From Selenomonas ruminantium subsp. lactilytica TAM6421 (GTDB taxonomy: Bacteria; Bacillota; Negativicutes; Selenomonadales; Selenomonadaceae), in the NCBI RefSeq assembly GCF_000284095.1, contig NC_017068.1:1550001-1614000 (forward strand): a stretch of DNA of 64,000 nt. Reading direction: 5' to 3'. The notes beneath the pieces are model-generated. The model was not told the DNA's origin. It made no database searches and saw only the letters and a list, made by a program, of their open reading frames with translations. The number at the start of each line of letters is the position of its first letter. Position 1 is the stretch's first letter. A program made the position numbers and the translations under genes. Positions 35,546-44,527 of this stretch are shown in pieces.

Positions 35546-35848
35546 TCATTCTGCGTTGTCTGCCGGCAACCGATCCAGCACAATCTTATAGCCGTCAGCG
35601 CCGTAGTTCAGACAGCGCTTCACCCGGCTGATGGTAGCGGTGCTGGCACCGGTACGGGCCACGATATCATCGTAGATATGGCCGCCCTGCAGCATCCGGG
35701 CTACTTCGAGTCGCTGAGACAGGGCCTTGAGCTCACTGATGGTGCAGATGTCCTCGAAGAACTGATAGCATTCTTCCAGGGATTCCAAGGATAAAATGGC
35801 CTTAAAGAGCATATCATTCTGTGCATCACGCAGTTTAGGATTAACCAC
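35546..35848 (-). CDS. yerC: TrpR/YerC-family regulator, probable his operon repressor
   Basis: This 100-residue protein has a TrpR-like helix-turn-helix: ISELKALSQRLEVARMLQGG, then DDIVARTGASTATISRVKRCL. Members of this family are found with his genes in Firmicutes and have been predicted to control them (HisR). Here it is the first gene before hisZ, 41 bases away. It uses a GTG start after GAGGAGG. Histidine sensing is an inference. Confidence 0.88.
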   Translation of the reverse strand: MVNPKLRDAQNDMLFKAILSLESLEECYQFFEDICTISELKALSQRLEVARMLQGGHIYDDIVARTGASTATISRVKRCLNYGADGYKIVLDRLPADNAE

Positions 35849-35930
35849 TTGTTCTCCTCCTCACTTTACTTTTTATCTTTAATCCTTTAGTTTGCGAAAT
35901 TATGTCACTCATTATAGCATAACCGTAAAC

Positions 35931-35975
35931 AAAAAAAAAGCCCTAGAAAGATTTTTCCTTTTTCTAAAGCTTTTT
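35931..35975. terminator. Terminator-like hairpin upstream of yerC
   Basis: AAAGCTTTAGAAA and TTTCTAGGGCTTT (minus strand) pair imperfectly and run into nine T. It should end transcription from the oxidoreductase remnant. A TATAAT at 35916-35911 just after it may be the -10 of the his operon, though its -35 is poor. Confidence 0.75.
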
Positions 35976-36082
35976 GTTTCATAATGTGATGTTTAAAAAT
36001 ACATTTATACTCTCATTGTGGATTTTATTTCCTCTCTTCATCGAGGCGATATCCCCCAACCTTTTCTGACGCAGGAGTGCTC

Positions 36083-36407
36083 TTATAACATGCTGACATA
36101 GCTGCGTTTTTCAGCAGGAATTTTATCCCAGACGATTTCATTGGCAGCAATCTGCTTTTTCAGCCCCCAGGCTGCAGCGATACCTGCCGCTTCGCCAATG
36201 CGGGCCACCGCCCGCCACACACACATCCACGGCGAACAACACGGGAATCTCCTTGCCGGCATAGGTCATAGTACCGCCAGACTTGCGGGCGGCCTCCACG
36301 GTAACTGCCCCGCCAATAGCGCCTTCTGCCAGAACCCCCACGGTGGCCATGCCTGCCATTTTCATAAAATCACGGCGGGATATCGGAATCAAAAAAGATT
36401 TTTCCAT
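36083..36407 (-). pseudogene. Collapsed Tat-exported FAD-dependent oxidoreductase
   Basis: The N-terminal frame has a twin-arginine signal (ISRRDFMKMAG), then the start of a Rossmann fold (FAVDVCVAGGGP). Directly after GGGP the sequence continues in another frame as RIGEAAGIAAAWGLKKQIAA and ends SYVSML at 36083, which reads like the C-terminus of the same family. Thus the FAD-binding N-terminus and the C-terminal helix are fused out of frame by a large internal deletion. Intact members are several hundred residues long. ATG 36407 is the likely original start. Confidence 0.85.
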
Positions 36408-36499
36408 ACTACGAATGTCCTCGGATAAAACAGAATAATACACTTTACCTGCTCAGAGCTGCACCTTCAGTCCATGCAATCAGTCAGGGTTGCTGACGC

Positions 36500-37201
36500 T
36501 CATTTTGGGGAAGCATGCTCCGGAACGGCTGCCGTCATATATTCCTCGAAAGTCATGCCCCTGCGGCAGATTTCCTTAGCCACATCTTTCCCTACATAAC
36601 GAAAATGCCATGGTTCGTAACTGTAACCGGTAATGCTTTCCTTCCCCTGTGGATAACGCAGTATGAATCCATAATCAGCCAACAAAGGGTGTATCCTGGC
36701 AAAGATATCTTTTTGGGCTATCATCTCGTCGTTATCATCGACAACCTTACCATCCACTACCAAACAGATATCCACCGCCAACCCGGTATGATGCTCGGAA
36801 TAACCGGGGACAGCTACATATTTTTTAACATAGTCCTCTCCATATTTTTGGGTAAATTCCTTCACGATCTCCTGCTGTCGGGCTACACTCCGATAAATGG
36901 AATCCATCTCAATCTGAATACCTTGCTTCAACAAAGCTTCCCGCAATTGAACAAAATGAGCATATGTGTCGCGCTCAATCTGGAATTCGCGCCCCATGGA
37001 ATTCTTCACCGTCACCAAAGGTACCTTGGCTTCATAATCAGCGGGAAGTTTGTGCGTCTTATTCACCAAGACAAGATAATCTATGCCACTTGCCTGTTTG
37101 GCTTCTGCCACCCAAACATGGTTTGTACTCCATGTCGGCATAATTGGATTCAGCGCACACGCAGACAGCATGGCGATAAGGATTTTTTTGCTTTTGAACA
37201 T
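36500..37201 (-). CDS. D-alanyl-D-alanine carboxypeptidase, M15B (VanY-like)
   Basis: This encodes 233 residues. A signal peptide occupies about 1-34. The VanY domain has IYRSVARQQEIV, the zinc site SEHHTGLAVDI and the C-terminal EPWHFRYVG with the last His ligand. It trims the terminal D-Ala of peptidoglycan stems in the periplasm. ATG 37201 follows GAGGAGG closely; the ATG 24 bases earlier has no SD. Confidence 0.92.
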   Translation of the reverse strand: MFKSKKILIAMLSACALNPIMPTWSTNHVWVAEAKQASGIDYLVLVNKTHKLPADYEAKVPLVTVKNSMGREFQIERDTYAHFVQLREALLKQGIQIEMDSIYRSVARQQEIVKEFTQKYGEDYVKKYVAVPGYSEHHTGLAVDICLVVDGKVVDDNDEMIAQKDIFARIHPLLADYGFILRYPQGKESITGYSYEPWHFRYVGKDVAKEICRRGMTFEEYMTAAVPEHASPK

Positions 37202-37211
37202 TTTTTCCTCC

Positions 37212-37364
37212 TCAATTGTTTCCATTATTTTCCCTGATTATTTCGCCATATTTGCCGTCATTTCCTGCCCCCCAGCCAATCATCATGCCATCCTCTCTAG
37301 CCAGGATTCCATAGGATAATCTGGCATCTTCTGTTACCTCTCTGCCAAACCAGTCTGGTGGCAC
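37212..37364 (-). pseudogene. Possible C-terminal fragment of a CYTH-domain protein
   Basis: A 50-codon frame begins GTG and reads PPDWFGREVTEDARLSYGIL. The pattern W-(F/L)-G-x-E-V-T-x-D-x-R-x is like the end of bacterial CYTH (triphosphate tunnel) domains. It fills most of the gap between the MFS gene and the M15 peptidase. An AAGGAG lies 13 bases upstream. It may be a remnant or a genuine small gene. Confidence 0.4.
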
Positions 37365-37392
37365 AAAAGATTACTACTCCTTCAGATATTTA

Positions 37393-38544
37393 CTAACGCC
37401 GCAGGCGTGGCACCATCGCCGCCACTAGAATATCCACACCCAAAAGTGCTGCGAGAACCAGAAAAGCTCCTGAAAAGCCAAAATGCTCGTGCAGGTAACC
37501 AAAGGATGCGGATATGACCATCGCCCCCACACCGGTTGCCACTGTGATAGCCGCCGTAACCGTCGCCGTGCGTCCACCGGCAAAATCTGCCACATAGGTC
37601 AGCACATTGGGATAGACGCCGCCGCAAAAGAAGCCGCAGACAAATACGACAATAAAGGCCAACAGTTCCTGCGTCAGCACAGCCAACAAGGCCAGGGTCA
37701 AAGCCGCGCCCAACGGGACGATATAGATAAGCCGGCTGCGGTAATCCGCCAGGAAAGCACAGAGGAAGCGCGACGGAATCATGGCCAGCCAGAATAGCGA
37801 TAAGGCCAGATAGCCACGGGAGGAATTCATTGTATCCTGCATGAAACTGTTCAGGAAAAAGCACAGGCCATTTTCCACCCCGACATAGATGAACATAATG
37901 ATGCACAGCAAGGCTGCGCCCTTGTAATAGATGCCGCCTTCAGCTTTGGCCAGTTCAGCAGGCGATGATTCTTCCCGGGGAGCAAAACTCGTTTTGGCCA
38001 GGCCAACGGTAAGGACAAGAAAGATGAGCGCGCTCAGGGCAAAGAAGGTCCGCCAGCCCCAGGGCGTTTCCAGGGAAGCGCCCACCACCAACGGCGCTAT
38101 GACAGCACCAAGGGCAAACATGGCGGTGATATAGCCCATGCGGCGATTGCGGGTAAGGGGATAGGCATCCTGCATCCCGGCAATGGCTACATACTGCACG
38201 ATGCTGCAGGCAAAGCCCAGCACAAAGATGCCCAGAGCAAAAATCAGGGAATTGGTGGCCAATAGGATAATGGCTGCCGATATCACCCGGCAGGCTGTAA
38301 ACACCACCAACATGATCTGCTTGCCAATCTTATCGGCCAAAGCACCGAGCAGCAACGGTGCAATCATGGTGGCAAACAGCTCCACGGCAGCCAACATTCC
38401 CTGCTGACCGATCGACAGATCAAATTCCTGCCCCACATAGAGCAGAGACGCCTGATAACCGCCTGTCTCGAAACCATTCATGAAAATGGACAACAGGAAT
38501 AATACGGATAAATCATTTTTCGCCCAAAAACTCAATCTTTCCAT
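37393..38544 (-). CDS. MFS transporter
   Basis: This 383-residue protein has about twelve membrane helices. LGALADKIGKQIMLV after helix 2 matches the MFS loop 2-3 motif (GxLaDrxGrr). MNGFETGGYQASLLY in helix 1 and LADYRSRLIYIVPLG in the second half are typical. The substrate is unknown. AGGGGG precedes the start. Downstream lie the CYTH fragment and the peptidase gene. Confidence 0.88.
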   Translation of the reverse strand: MERLSFWAKNDLSVLFLLSIFMNGFETGGYQASLLYVGQEFDLSIGQQGMLAAVELFATMIAPLLLGALADKIGKQIMLVVFTACRVISAAIILLATNSLIFALGIFVLGFACSIVQYVAIAGMQDAYPLTRNRRMGYITAMFALGAVIAPLVVGASLETPWGWRTFFALSALIFLVLTVGLAKTSFAPREESSPAELAKAEGGIYYKGAALLCIIMFIYVGVENGLCFFLNSFMQDTMNSSRGYLALSLFWLAMIPSRFLCAFLADYRSRLIYIVPLGAALTLALLAVLTQELLAFIVVFVCGFFCGGVYPNVLTYVADFAGGRTATVTAAITVATGVGAMVISASFGYLHEHFGFSGAFLVLAALLGVDILVAAMVPRLRR

Positions 38545-38657
38545 AGTCCCCCCCTCTAATCTTTCGGCTGTTCAAGCGGCAATCCCTTTTTGATATAATT
38601 TGCCATCCGTTTCATTATTCCTGTCCACAGGACAAAAATATTCCGAGAACGACAAAA

Positions 38658-38688
38658 CGAGCGCCGGATCAAAAATATCCAACGCTCG
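38658..38688 (-). terminator. Terminator after the HlyD-like gene
   Basis: CGAGCG and CGCTCG with an inner GGAT/ATCC helix. TTTTG follows on the minus strand, and a T-run follows on the plus strand too. Confidence 0.8.
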
Positions 38689-38712
38689 CTTTTATATCAT
38701 AGCAATATATAC

Positions 38713-39729
38713 TTAATTCCCTAATGGGAAGGTGATCTTTCCCGGCATTCCCGACTTGATGACAAATTCCGGCTCCGCAGGCAGGGAAATCTTGACTGTC
38801 GTCAAGCTGTTTGCCTGATCAGAATCTGCTTCATCAGCTTCCGGCACAACTATATCCTGTACGGTACCTTGAAGTTTATGTCCATCCAATTCGTAATTGA
38901 CAAATTCCCCTAAGCGTACGTTAGCTGCCTGATTTTCGGTCAGTTTAGCCTCAAGCCAGGCATCATTGCTGGCCTGGATGCGTGCCACTTCCTGATCCGT
39001 CTTTAACTCACTGTCAGCGGCAATGCCATCAGCCAGACTCACCACGCCAGTGGCAGTGGCTACAATCTCCTTGACCTGCTGGTCGCTTTTGGCATTGGCT
39101 AGGGCAGCTTCTGCCTGTTTGACCTGCAATTCCGCCTGTTTCAAAACTTCAGGGCTGGTGGGAATCACCGTGGTCTGAGCAGGTGCTGGAGCCGCAGCAG
39201 GCGCCGAGCTGGCAGCAGCCTTGGCTGCGGCATAGGCGGCCGCTGCCTCATCCCGCTTGGCCGCACTGATAGCCCCCATATTGAACAGCTCATTCATGCG
39301 CTGCATCCGGGCATAGGCATCAGCAGCCCGGCGCTGTGCACCACTGTCAACCGTTGGCGCCGCTGTCGGAACCTGAGGTTGTGCCACCGTAGTTCCCTTT
39401 TGCAGCTGGGCAAAACTTTGCTGGGCCAGCTGCACATTCTGTTCCAGCTGGGCGATATCCTGATCGGTAATCTTGGATTCCACCCGGGCAATCACAGCGC
39501 CTTCTTCCACATAGTCGCCATCCTGCACCAGAACTTCCGTAATCTTGCCCTCACCTTTGGCCGTGATAACCGCTTCATTTCCTACCACCGACGCATCGCT
39601 TATCGTAAAGCTGCGCTGACTATGCTGGTAGAAATACAAGCCGCCGCCAGCCAAAGCTGCCAGAGCAATCAAGCCGATCAAGCCAAAGCGGATAAAATTC
39701 TTGGCTTTTTCTGTAATATCTACTTCCAT
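38713..39729 (-). CDS. HlyD-family membrane fusion protein
   Basis: This encodes 338 residues. An N-terminal membrane anchor lies at about 14-34. A lipoyl/biotinyl-like barrel half follows (EGKITEVLVQDGDYVEEGAVIARVES), then an Ala/Gln-rich coiled coil (about 90-220), the second barrel half (VATATGVVSLADG) and a beta-barrel domain. Such proteins bridge an inner-membrane pump to an outer-membrane channel. No ABC or MFS pump or TolC gene adjoins it, so its partner is elsewhere. Confidence 0.9.
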   Translation of the reverse strand: MEVDITEKAKNFIRFGLIGLIALAALAGGGLYFYQHSQRSFTISDASVVGNEAVITAKGEGKITEVLVQDGDYVEEGAVIARVESKITDQDIAQLEQNVQLAQQSFAQLQKGTTVAQPQVPTAAPTVDSGAQRRAADAYARMQRMNELFNMGAISAAKRDEAAAAYAAAKAAASSAPAAAPAPAQTTVIPTSPEVLKQAELQVKQAEAALANAKSDQQVKEIVATATGVVSLADGIAADSELKTDQEVARIQASNDAWLEAKLTENQAANVRLGEFVNYELDGHKLQGTVQDIVVPEADEADSDQANSLTTVKISLPAEPEFVIKSGMPGKITFPLGN

Positions 39730-39777
39730 CTATATCCCCCCTGGGATTATGAGTTTACATCACTTTCAGACTATCCA

Positions 39778-39851
39778 AAGGCCCGGCGTAACCATTTCTG
39801 GAGCGTTTGACGCGCAGCGTCTCAGCGCAAGAAATGGTTATGCCGGGCCTT
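39778..39851. repeat. Long nested hairpin between alaS and the HlyD-like gene
   Basis: AAGGCCCGGC pairs with GCCGGGCCTT (39778-39787, 39842-39851). AACCATTTCT pairs with AGAAATGGTT (39790-39799, 39830-39839). An inner GACGC/GCGTC helix tops the stem. It probably terminates alaS transcription, although no T-run follows. Confidence 0.8.
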
Positions 39852-39875
39852 GATTAGCCTAACTTAGTATATCGC

Positions 39876-42503
39876 TTAGCCCAGCTGAGCTTTAATGACT
39901 TCCACAGCCTTATCAAATGCCTGGGGCAGTGCCTCTGCATTCTTGCCGCCTGCCTGAGCCATATCCGGGCGGCCGCCGCCGCCGCCACCGACAACTGCGG
40001 CAGCTTCTTTGATGATCTTGCCGGCATGGATGCCCTTGGCATTGGCTTCCTTCGTAGCCTTGACCACCAGATTTACCTTGCCATCATTAGCGCAAGCCAG
40101 TACCACAACACTCGGGGTATCCAGCTTGGAGCTGGTCATATCGGCCACTTCACGGAGCTCGTCCATGCTGCCGGCATTGGTCTTGCCGCAAACCACGTTG
40201 ACGCCGTTCACTTCCTGCAGACCGGCAATGAGCTTAGCCGCATCGGCCTTGTCACGCATAGCAGCCACTTCGTCCAGCTGCTTCTGTATGGCCTTCATTT
40301 CGCCCTGTACCTTTGCAATCTGAGCCGGTACATCCTCTTCCTTGGTCTTGAGCTTAGATGCAGCTTCGGCAAGGATAGCCATCTTGCCATTTGCATAGTC
40401 CAGAGCAGCCTTGCCTGTGATGGCCTCGATACGGCGTACGCCGGAAGCTACGCCACTTTCGCTGACAATCTTGAACATGCCGATCTGACCGACGTTAGCC
40501 ACATGGGAGCCACCGCAGAGTTCCATGGAGAAATCAGGAACTTTGACCACGCGTACCACATCGCCGTATTTTTCGGAGAACAGGGCCATGGCACCGGCTT
40601 CTTTGGCTTCATCCAGGCTCATATGAGAAATTTCCACATCCTGACCTTTGAGGATCTCATTATTCACCAGCTCTTCCACATCAGCCAGCTGCTGAGCCGT
40701 CACCGGTTCAAAGTTGGTGAAGTCAAAGCGCAAGCGTTCCGGTGTAACGGAAGAACCAGCCTGGCTGATCTGGTCGCCCACGACCTTCTTGAGGGCAGCC
40801 TGCAACAGATGGGTAGCCGTATGGTTGCGGGCGGAAGCCAGTTTCTGTGCCTTGTTCACAGCAATCTGCACTTCGTCGCCGACTTTCAGCTGGCCTTCTT
40901 CCACATAGGCCACATGGTAAACCGTGCCATCCGGCAGCTTCTTGGCGTTGCTGACGCTGATATGGCCCAGTTCGGAGGTCAGGATACCTTCGTCACCAAC
41001 CTGTCCGCCGCCTTCTGCGTAGAACGGCGTGGTCGTAAGGATTACGCCAGCTTCCTGGCCATCAGTGATTTCATCCACCAGCTTGCCATCCTGCCAGATA
41101 GCCACAACTTTGGCAGCCGTAGCCTTTTCATCTACCGTCAGCTTGCTGACGTCAATGGAGGACAGGTCAGGCACAGCCACACGGGTATTTTCAGCACGGG
41201 CGTTACGGGCGCGGGTGCGCTGCTCATCCATGGCCTTGTCAAAGCCTTCCTTGTCCAGTTCCAAACCATTTTCGTGGAGGATTTCCTCCGTGAGTTCCCA
41301 GGGGAAACCGAAGGTATCGTAGAGGCGGAACGTAACTTCGCCATCCAGAGCCGTCTTGCCAGCAGCCTTGACCTTTTCGATCTCAGCGCCCAAAAGTTCC
41401 ATACCCTGATTGAGGGTGGCAGCAAAGCGGTCTTCTTCGAGGCTGATGACCTTCTTGATGTAGTCAGCCTTGTTGACCAGTTCTTCGAAGTCCTTGGCAC
41501 CACGATAGATTTCCACAGCAGCATTGACCGCACCTTCCAGGAACTTGTCCTTGATGCCCAGCATGCGGCCATGACGGATGGCACGGCGCAGGATACGGCG
41601 CAGCACATAGCCGCGGCCTTCGTTGGAGGGCAGGATACCATCCATGATCATGATGGCCATGGAACGGGCATGGTCGGCGATAACCTTCAGGGAGATATCC
41701 TTTTCCGCATCTTCGCCATAGGTCACGCCAGCAACGCCAGCAGCGTATTCGATAATCGGGAACAGCAGGTCCGTCTCGAAGTTGGTCTTCTTTTCCTGGA
41801 CGACGGAAGCCAGACGCTCGAGGCCGCAACCCGTATCGATGTTCTTATGGGCCAGGTTCTTGTAGGAACCATCTTCCTGCTTGTCGTACTGGGTGAACAC
41901 CAGGTTCCAGATTTCCAGATAACGGTCGCAGTCACAGCCCACAGCGCAATCCGGGCTGCCGCAGCCGCGTTCCTCGCCCAGGTCGATGTAGATTTCGGAG
42001 TCCGGACCGCAGGGGCCAGGGCCGATTTCCCAGAAGTTGTCGTCCATCTTGACGATATGATCCTGGGGGAAGCCCGGCTGAGACTTCCAAATCTCGATGG
42101 CTTCATCATCATCGGGGTAAACCGTTACCCAGAGTTTGTCTTTCGGCAGTTCCACCACTTCCGTCAGGAATTCCCAGGCCCAGGGAATAGCTTCGCCCTT
42201 GAAGTAATCGCCAAAGGAGAAATTGCCCAGCATTTCGAAGAAAGTCTGATGGCGGGCAGTGCGGCCTACGTTCTCGATATCGCCGGTACGCACGCAGCGC
42301 TGGCTCGTGGTCACACGCGTACGGGGCGGTTTCATCTTGCCCGTGAAGAACGGCTTCAGCGGCGCCATACCGGCACCAATCAAAAGCAGCGTCGGATCAT
42401 CCTGTGGAATCAGGGAGAAACTGGGCAGGCGTAAATGCCCCTTCTTTTCTGCAAAGAACTGCAAATAAGCTTCGCGCAGTTCGTTACCACTCATATACTT
42501 CAA
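39876..42503 (-). CDS. alaS: Alanyl-tRNA synthetase
   Basis: This 875-residue class II synthetase has a catalytic domain with GAGMAPLKPFFTGKMKPP and RHQTFFEMLGNFSFGDYFK. The editing domain has HTATHLLQAAL and CGGSHVANVGQIG. The C-Ala domain contains VVGGGGGGRPDMAQAGG. Length is normal. The TTG start at 42503 has GGGGG at a suitable distance, whereas ATG 42494 does not. Gene order differs from Bacillus, where alaS directly precedes ireB. Confidence 0.97.
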   Translation of the reverse strand: MKYMSGNELREAYLQFFAEKKGHLRLPSFSLIPQDDPTLLLIGAGMAPLKPFFTGKMKPPRTRVTTSQRCVRTGDIENVGRTARHQTFFEMLGNFSFGDYFKGEAIPWAWEFLTEVVELPKDKLWVTVYPDDDEAIEIWKSQPGFPQDHIVKMDDNFWEIGPGPCGPDSEIYIDLGEERGCGSPDCAVGCDCDRYLEIWNLVFTQYDKQEDGSYKNLAHKNIDTGCGLERLASVVQEKKTNFETDLLFPIIEYAAGVAGVTYGEDAEKDISLKVIADHARSMAIMIMDGILPSNEGRGYVLRRILRRAIRHGRMLGIKDKFLEGAVNAAVEIYRGAKDFEELVNKADYIKKVISLEEDRFAATLNQGMELLGAEIEKVKAAGKTALDGEVTFRLYDTFGFPWELTEEILHENGLELDKEGFDKAMDEQRTRARNARAENTRVAVPDLSSIDVSKLTVDEKATAAKVVAIWQDGKLVDEITDGQEAGVILTTTPFYAEGGGQVGDEGILTSELGHISVSNAKKLPDGTVYHVAYVEEGQLKVGDEVQIAVNKAQKLASARNHTATHLLQAALKKVVGDQISQAGSSVTPERLRFDFTNFEPVTAQQLADVEELVNNEILKGQDVEISHMSLDEAKEAGAMALFSEKYGDVVRVVKVPDFSMELCGGSHVANVGQIGMFKIVSESGVASGVRRIEAITGKAALDYANGKMAILAEAASKLKTKEEDVPAQIAKVQGEMKAIQKQLDEVAAMRDKADAAKLIAGLQEVNGVNVVCGKTNAGSMDELREVADMTSSKLDTPSVVVLACANDGKVNLVVKATKEANAKGIHAGKIIKEAAAVVGGGGGGRPDMAQAGGKNAEALPQAFDKAVEVIKAQLG

Positions 42504-42608
42504 ACAAATCTACCCCCATTAGGTATATTTTTGCAGCAGAATGAGAAATCTGCCGTAATTTACAAACTTAACGTTCCTATTTTAGCACAAAACCGCCCAT
42601 AAATAAAA

Positions 42609-42636
42609 GGGCTTGCACTATTTTTTTCACAAGCCC
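42609..42636 (-). terminator. Terminator after the secreted protein gene
   Basis: GGGCTTG and CAAGCCC flank a T/A-rich loop, followed on the minus strand by TTTTATTTAT. It lies ahead of alaS. Confidence 0.8.
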
Positions 42637-42645
42637 CTGATTTCT

Positions 42646-43614
42646 TTATTTCTTAGTCATTGGCACTTCCTTCGGCTGCAGGCCGGCAAAGATGTTCAGA
42701 TCCGTTGCAGATTTACGCACATCCTCCGGAACCGTCAGGCTCTTTTCCTTCACACCTATATAGGTCGTATATGCGTGCAATTCGCTATAATAGGCCAAAG
42801 CCTCCAAAAGTTCCCGTTCATCATTCTTCAGCTGCATCCTGCCATCAGCGGCCTCCTTCAGTACAGCCTGGGCATAGCCACGCATGATATCCGTGAAATC
42901 CATGCCTACGGTTATGGTACGCCAATTTTTCTTATCCACCACCCAGTTTACCGCCACATCTTTGTTTTTCAGCACGACAGACAGGCGCTGCATGATTTCC
43001 TGCTGATTCTTTCGTTCTTCCGGCGTTGTCTTGAGCAAATCATTCTTGCTGTACTTCATCAGCAAGTCAGCTGTCTTCGCCCCATCCAGCAAGATATTCA
43101 TGCTCCGCTGCTTTTCATCCTCTTTCAGGATGGTTACCGATTTCACTGCAGCCATCGTTTCCGTCAGGTTCTCCACATTCGTGGACTTCAATGACTTCGT
43201 CAGTTCTGCCGAAACTCCCGGCACCGCTATCTTATACCACGTCTCTCCCTGCCGGGCATAAAAGGCCAGGCTGTCCTTTTCATGTTCGATATAAAAGGGA
43301 ATCTCCATCTGCGTTGTATTCCCTTTTTCCTGTTCCGTGAAGCCTAAGTTGATTTTTCCTGCCATGTGCAGGAAACCATTTGCCAATACCTGCCCTTGCA
43401 GATCCAGGTCAGCATGAAAGGTCGGTCCCAGAAAATTGACATTTTCCACGAATGCGCGGTTATCTTCCTTAGCCGCTACCGCCATATAAGCTTCCCGAAA
43501 AGCCGTCATGCCATCCATAGCCGGTTCCGCCCCCGCCTGACTGCCTCCGAGGAAAAACGTACCTCCAATTGCTAAAACCATGCCTGCCCGTTTGCACCAT
43601 TTCATATTCCACAT
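42646..43614 (-). CDS. Secreted protein of unknown function
   Basis: This encodes 322 residues. A signal peptide occupies about 1-30 (CKRAGMVLAIGGTFFLGGSQ then AGA). The mature part is rich in beta-strand patterns in its first half (GPTFHADLDLQGQVLANGFL and a MEIPFYIEHEKDSLAFYARQ segment) and helical later. It vaguely recalls periplasmic lipid-binding folds, but I cannot assign a family. ATG 43614 follows GGGAGG by ten bases. Confidence 0.75.
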   Translation of the reverse strand: MWNMKWCKRAGMVLAIGGTFFLGGSQAGAEPAMDGMTAFREAYMAVAAKEDNRAFVENVNFLGPTFHADLDLQGQVLANGFLHMAGKINLGFTEQEKGNTTQMEIPFYIEHEKDSLAFYARQGETWYKIAVPGVSAELTKSLKSTNVENLTETMAAVKSVTILKEDEKQRSMNILLDGAKTADLLMKYSKNDLLKTTPEERKNQQEIMQRLSVVLKNKDVAVNWVVDKKNWRTITVGMDFTDIMRGYAQAVLKEAADGRMQLKNDERELLEALAYYSELHAYTTYIGVKEKSLTVPEDVRKSATDLNIFAGLQPKEVPMTKK

Positions 43615-43703
43615 GCTGATGACACCTCCCATCTTTGCTGATTTCTTCCTGCTTTCCCTGTTTTCCTGCTGACAGCTAAAAACTATTTATCCCCAATACA
43701 CGA

Positions 43704-43746
43704 ATCCCCTTTCGCCACCGTCAATCCATCGGGCACGAAAGGGGAT
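43704..43746. terminator. Hairpin downstream of the SIMPL gene
   Basis: ATCCCCTTTCG pairs with CGAAAGGGGAT over 11 bases with a 21-base loop. No strong T-run follows on the minus strand. Confidence 0.6.
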
Positions 43747-43757
43747 GTTGTAGAATA

Positions 43758-44459
43758 TTATTTGCTTAACAGATATTCAATATGCACATTGGCATCAAGA
43801 GAAATCACGCCTGGTTCAATATTCGTTGCCGCTGCCTTGGAAGCCATCAGCATATCGCCATTATAAGAACGGGCCTCGATATAGCCAGTGTTCTCTGACA
43901 CATTCTTTATGCCGACAATCTGTCGCCCCAGACCGCTGGCAATGATATTCGCCTTGTTGCGGGCATCGGCAATGGCCTGGGATAGGGCCGCCTTGCGCAC
44001 AGAACTCTGGTCGCTGACGGAATACTGCAGGGAATTGACCTCATTGGCCCCGGCATTCAAAGCGGCATCCACAATCTTTCCTGCCTTGGCTATATCACGG
44101 ATATGCACCCGCAGGGAATGACTGGCCGTATACCCGCTTATTTCCCGGCTCCGCCCTTCTTTATTGCTATAATTGGGGTGAAAAGAGTAATTCCGGCTCT
44201 GGATGTCACTGGCCGCAACCCCAAGCCCTTTCAGTGCCTGAGTGATAGCAGCAGATTTCTGCGCATTCTCTGCCTGCGCCTGACTGGCACTGCGCCCTTG
44301 GGAAACAACGCCAATCACCAGCTCCGCCTGGTCGGGAGCAATCGAAGCACTCCCCCGCCCGTCAACGGACAACACAGGAAGCTCCTCCGCCGCCTGAGCC
44401 AGCGGGGAAAACAATAAAGTCAAAGCCATTACCGGCAAAAACAATCGAGCAAGTCTCAT
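43758..44459 (-). CDS. SIMPL-domain (DUF541) secreted protein
   Basis: This encodes 233 residues. A signal peptide occupies about 1-23 (LFLPVMALTLLFSPLAQAA). The SIMPL domain is typical: VDGRGSASIAPDQAELVIGV, QSRNYSFHPNY, GYTASHSLRVHIRDI and AIADARNKANIIASGLG. E. coli YggE and Brucella BP26 are relatives. ATG 44459 follows GGAGG by seven bases. Confidence 0.9.
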   Translation of the reverse strand: MRLARLFLPVMALTLLFSPLAQAAEELPVLSVDGRGSASIAPDQAELVIGVVSQGRSASQAQAENAQKSAAITQALKGLGVAASDIQSRNYSFHPNYSNKEGRSREISGYTASHSLRVHIRDIAKAGKIVDAALNAGANEVNSLQYSVSDQSSVRKAALSQAIADARNKANIIASGLGRQIVGIKNVSENTGYIEARSYNGDMLMASKAAATNIEPGVISLDANVHIEYLLSK

Positions 44460-44527
44460 ATCGAAACCTCCAAACACATCGAGAAGAAAAATCCTGACAC
44501 ATTGCAATGCGTGCTATCAGGGATTAA

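Noticed and set aside
38556-38615. 19-codon frame before the MFS gene (MKRMANYIKKGLPLEQPKD)
   Set aside because: It could be a leader peptide or a gene tail, but its SD is weak and there is no other support.
40026-42434. An 802-codon open frame antisense to alaS
   Set aside because: It is a codon-bias shadow of alaS with no recognisable domain or SD.
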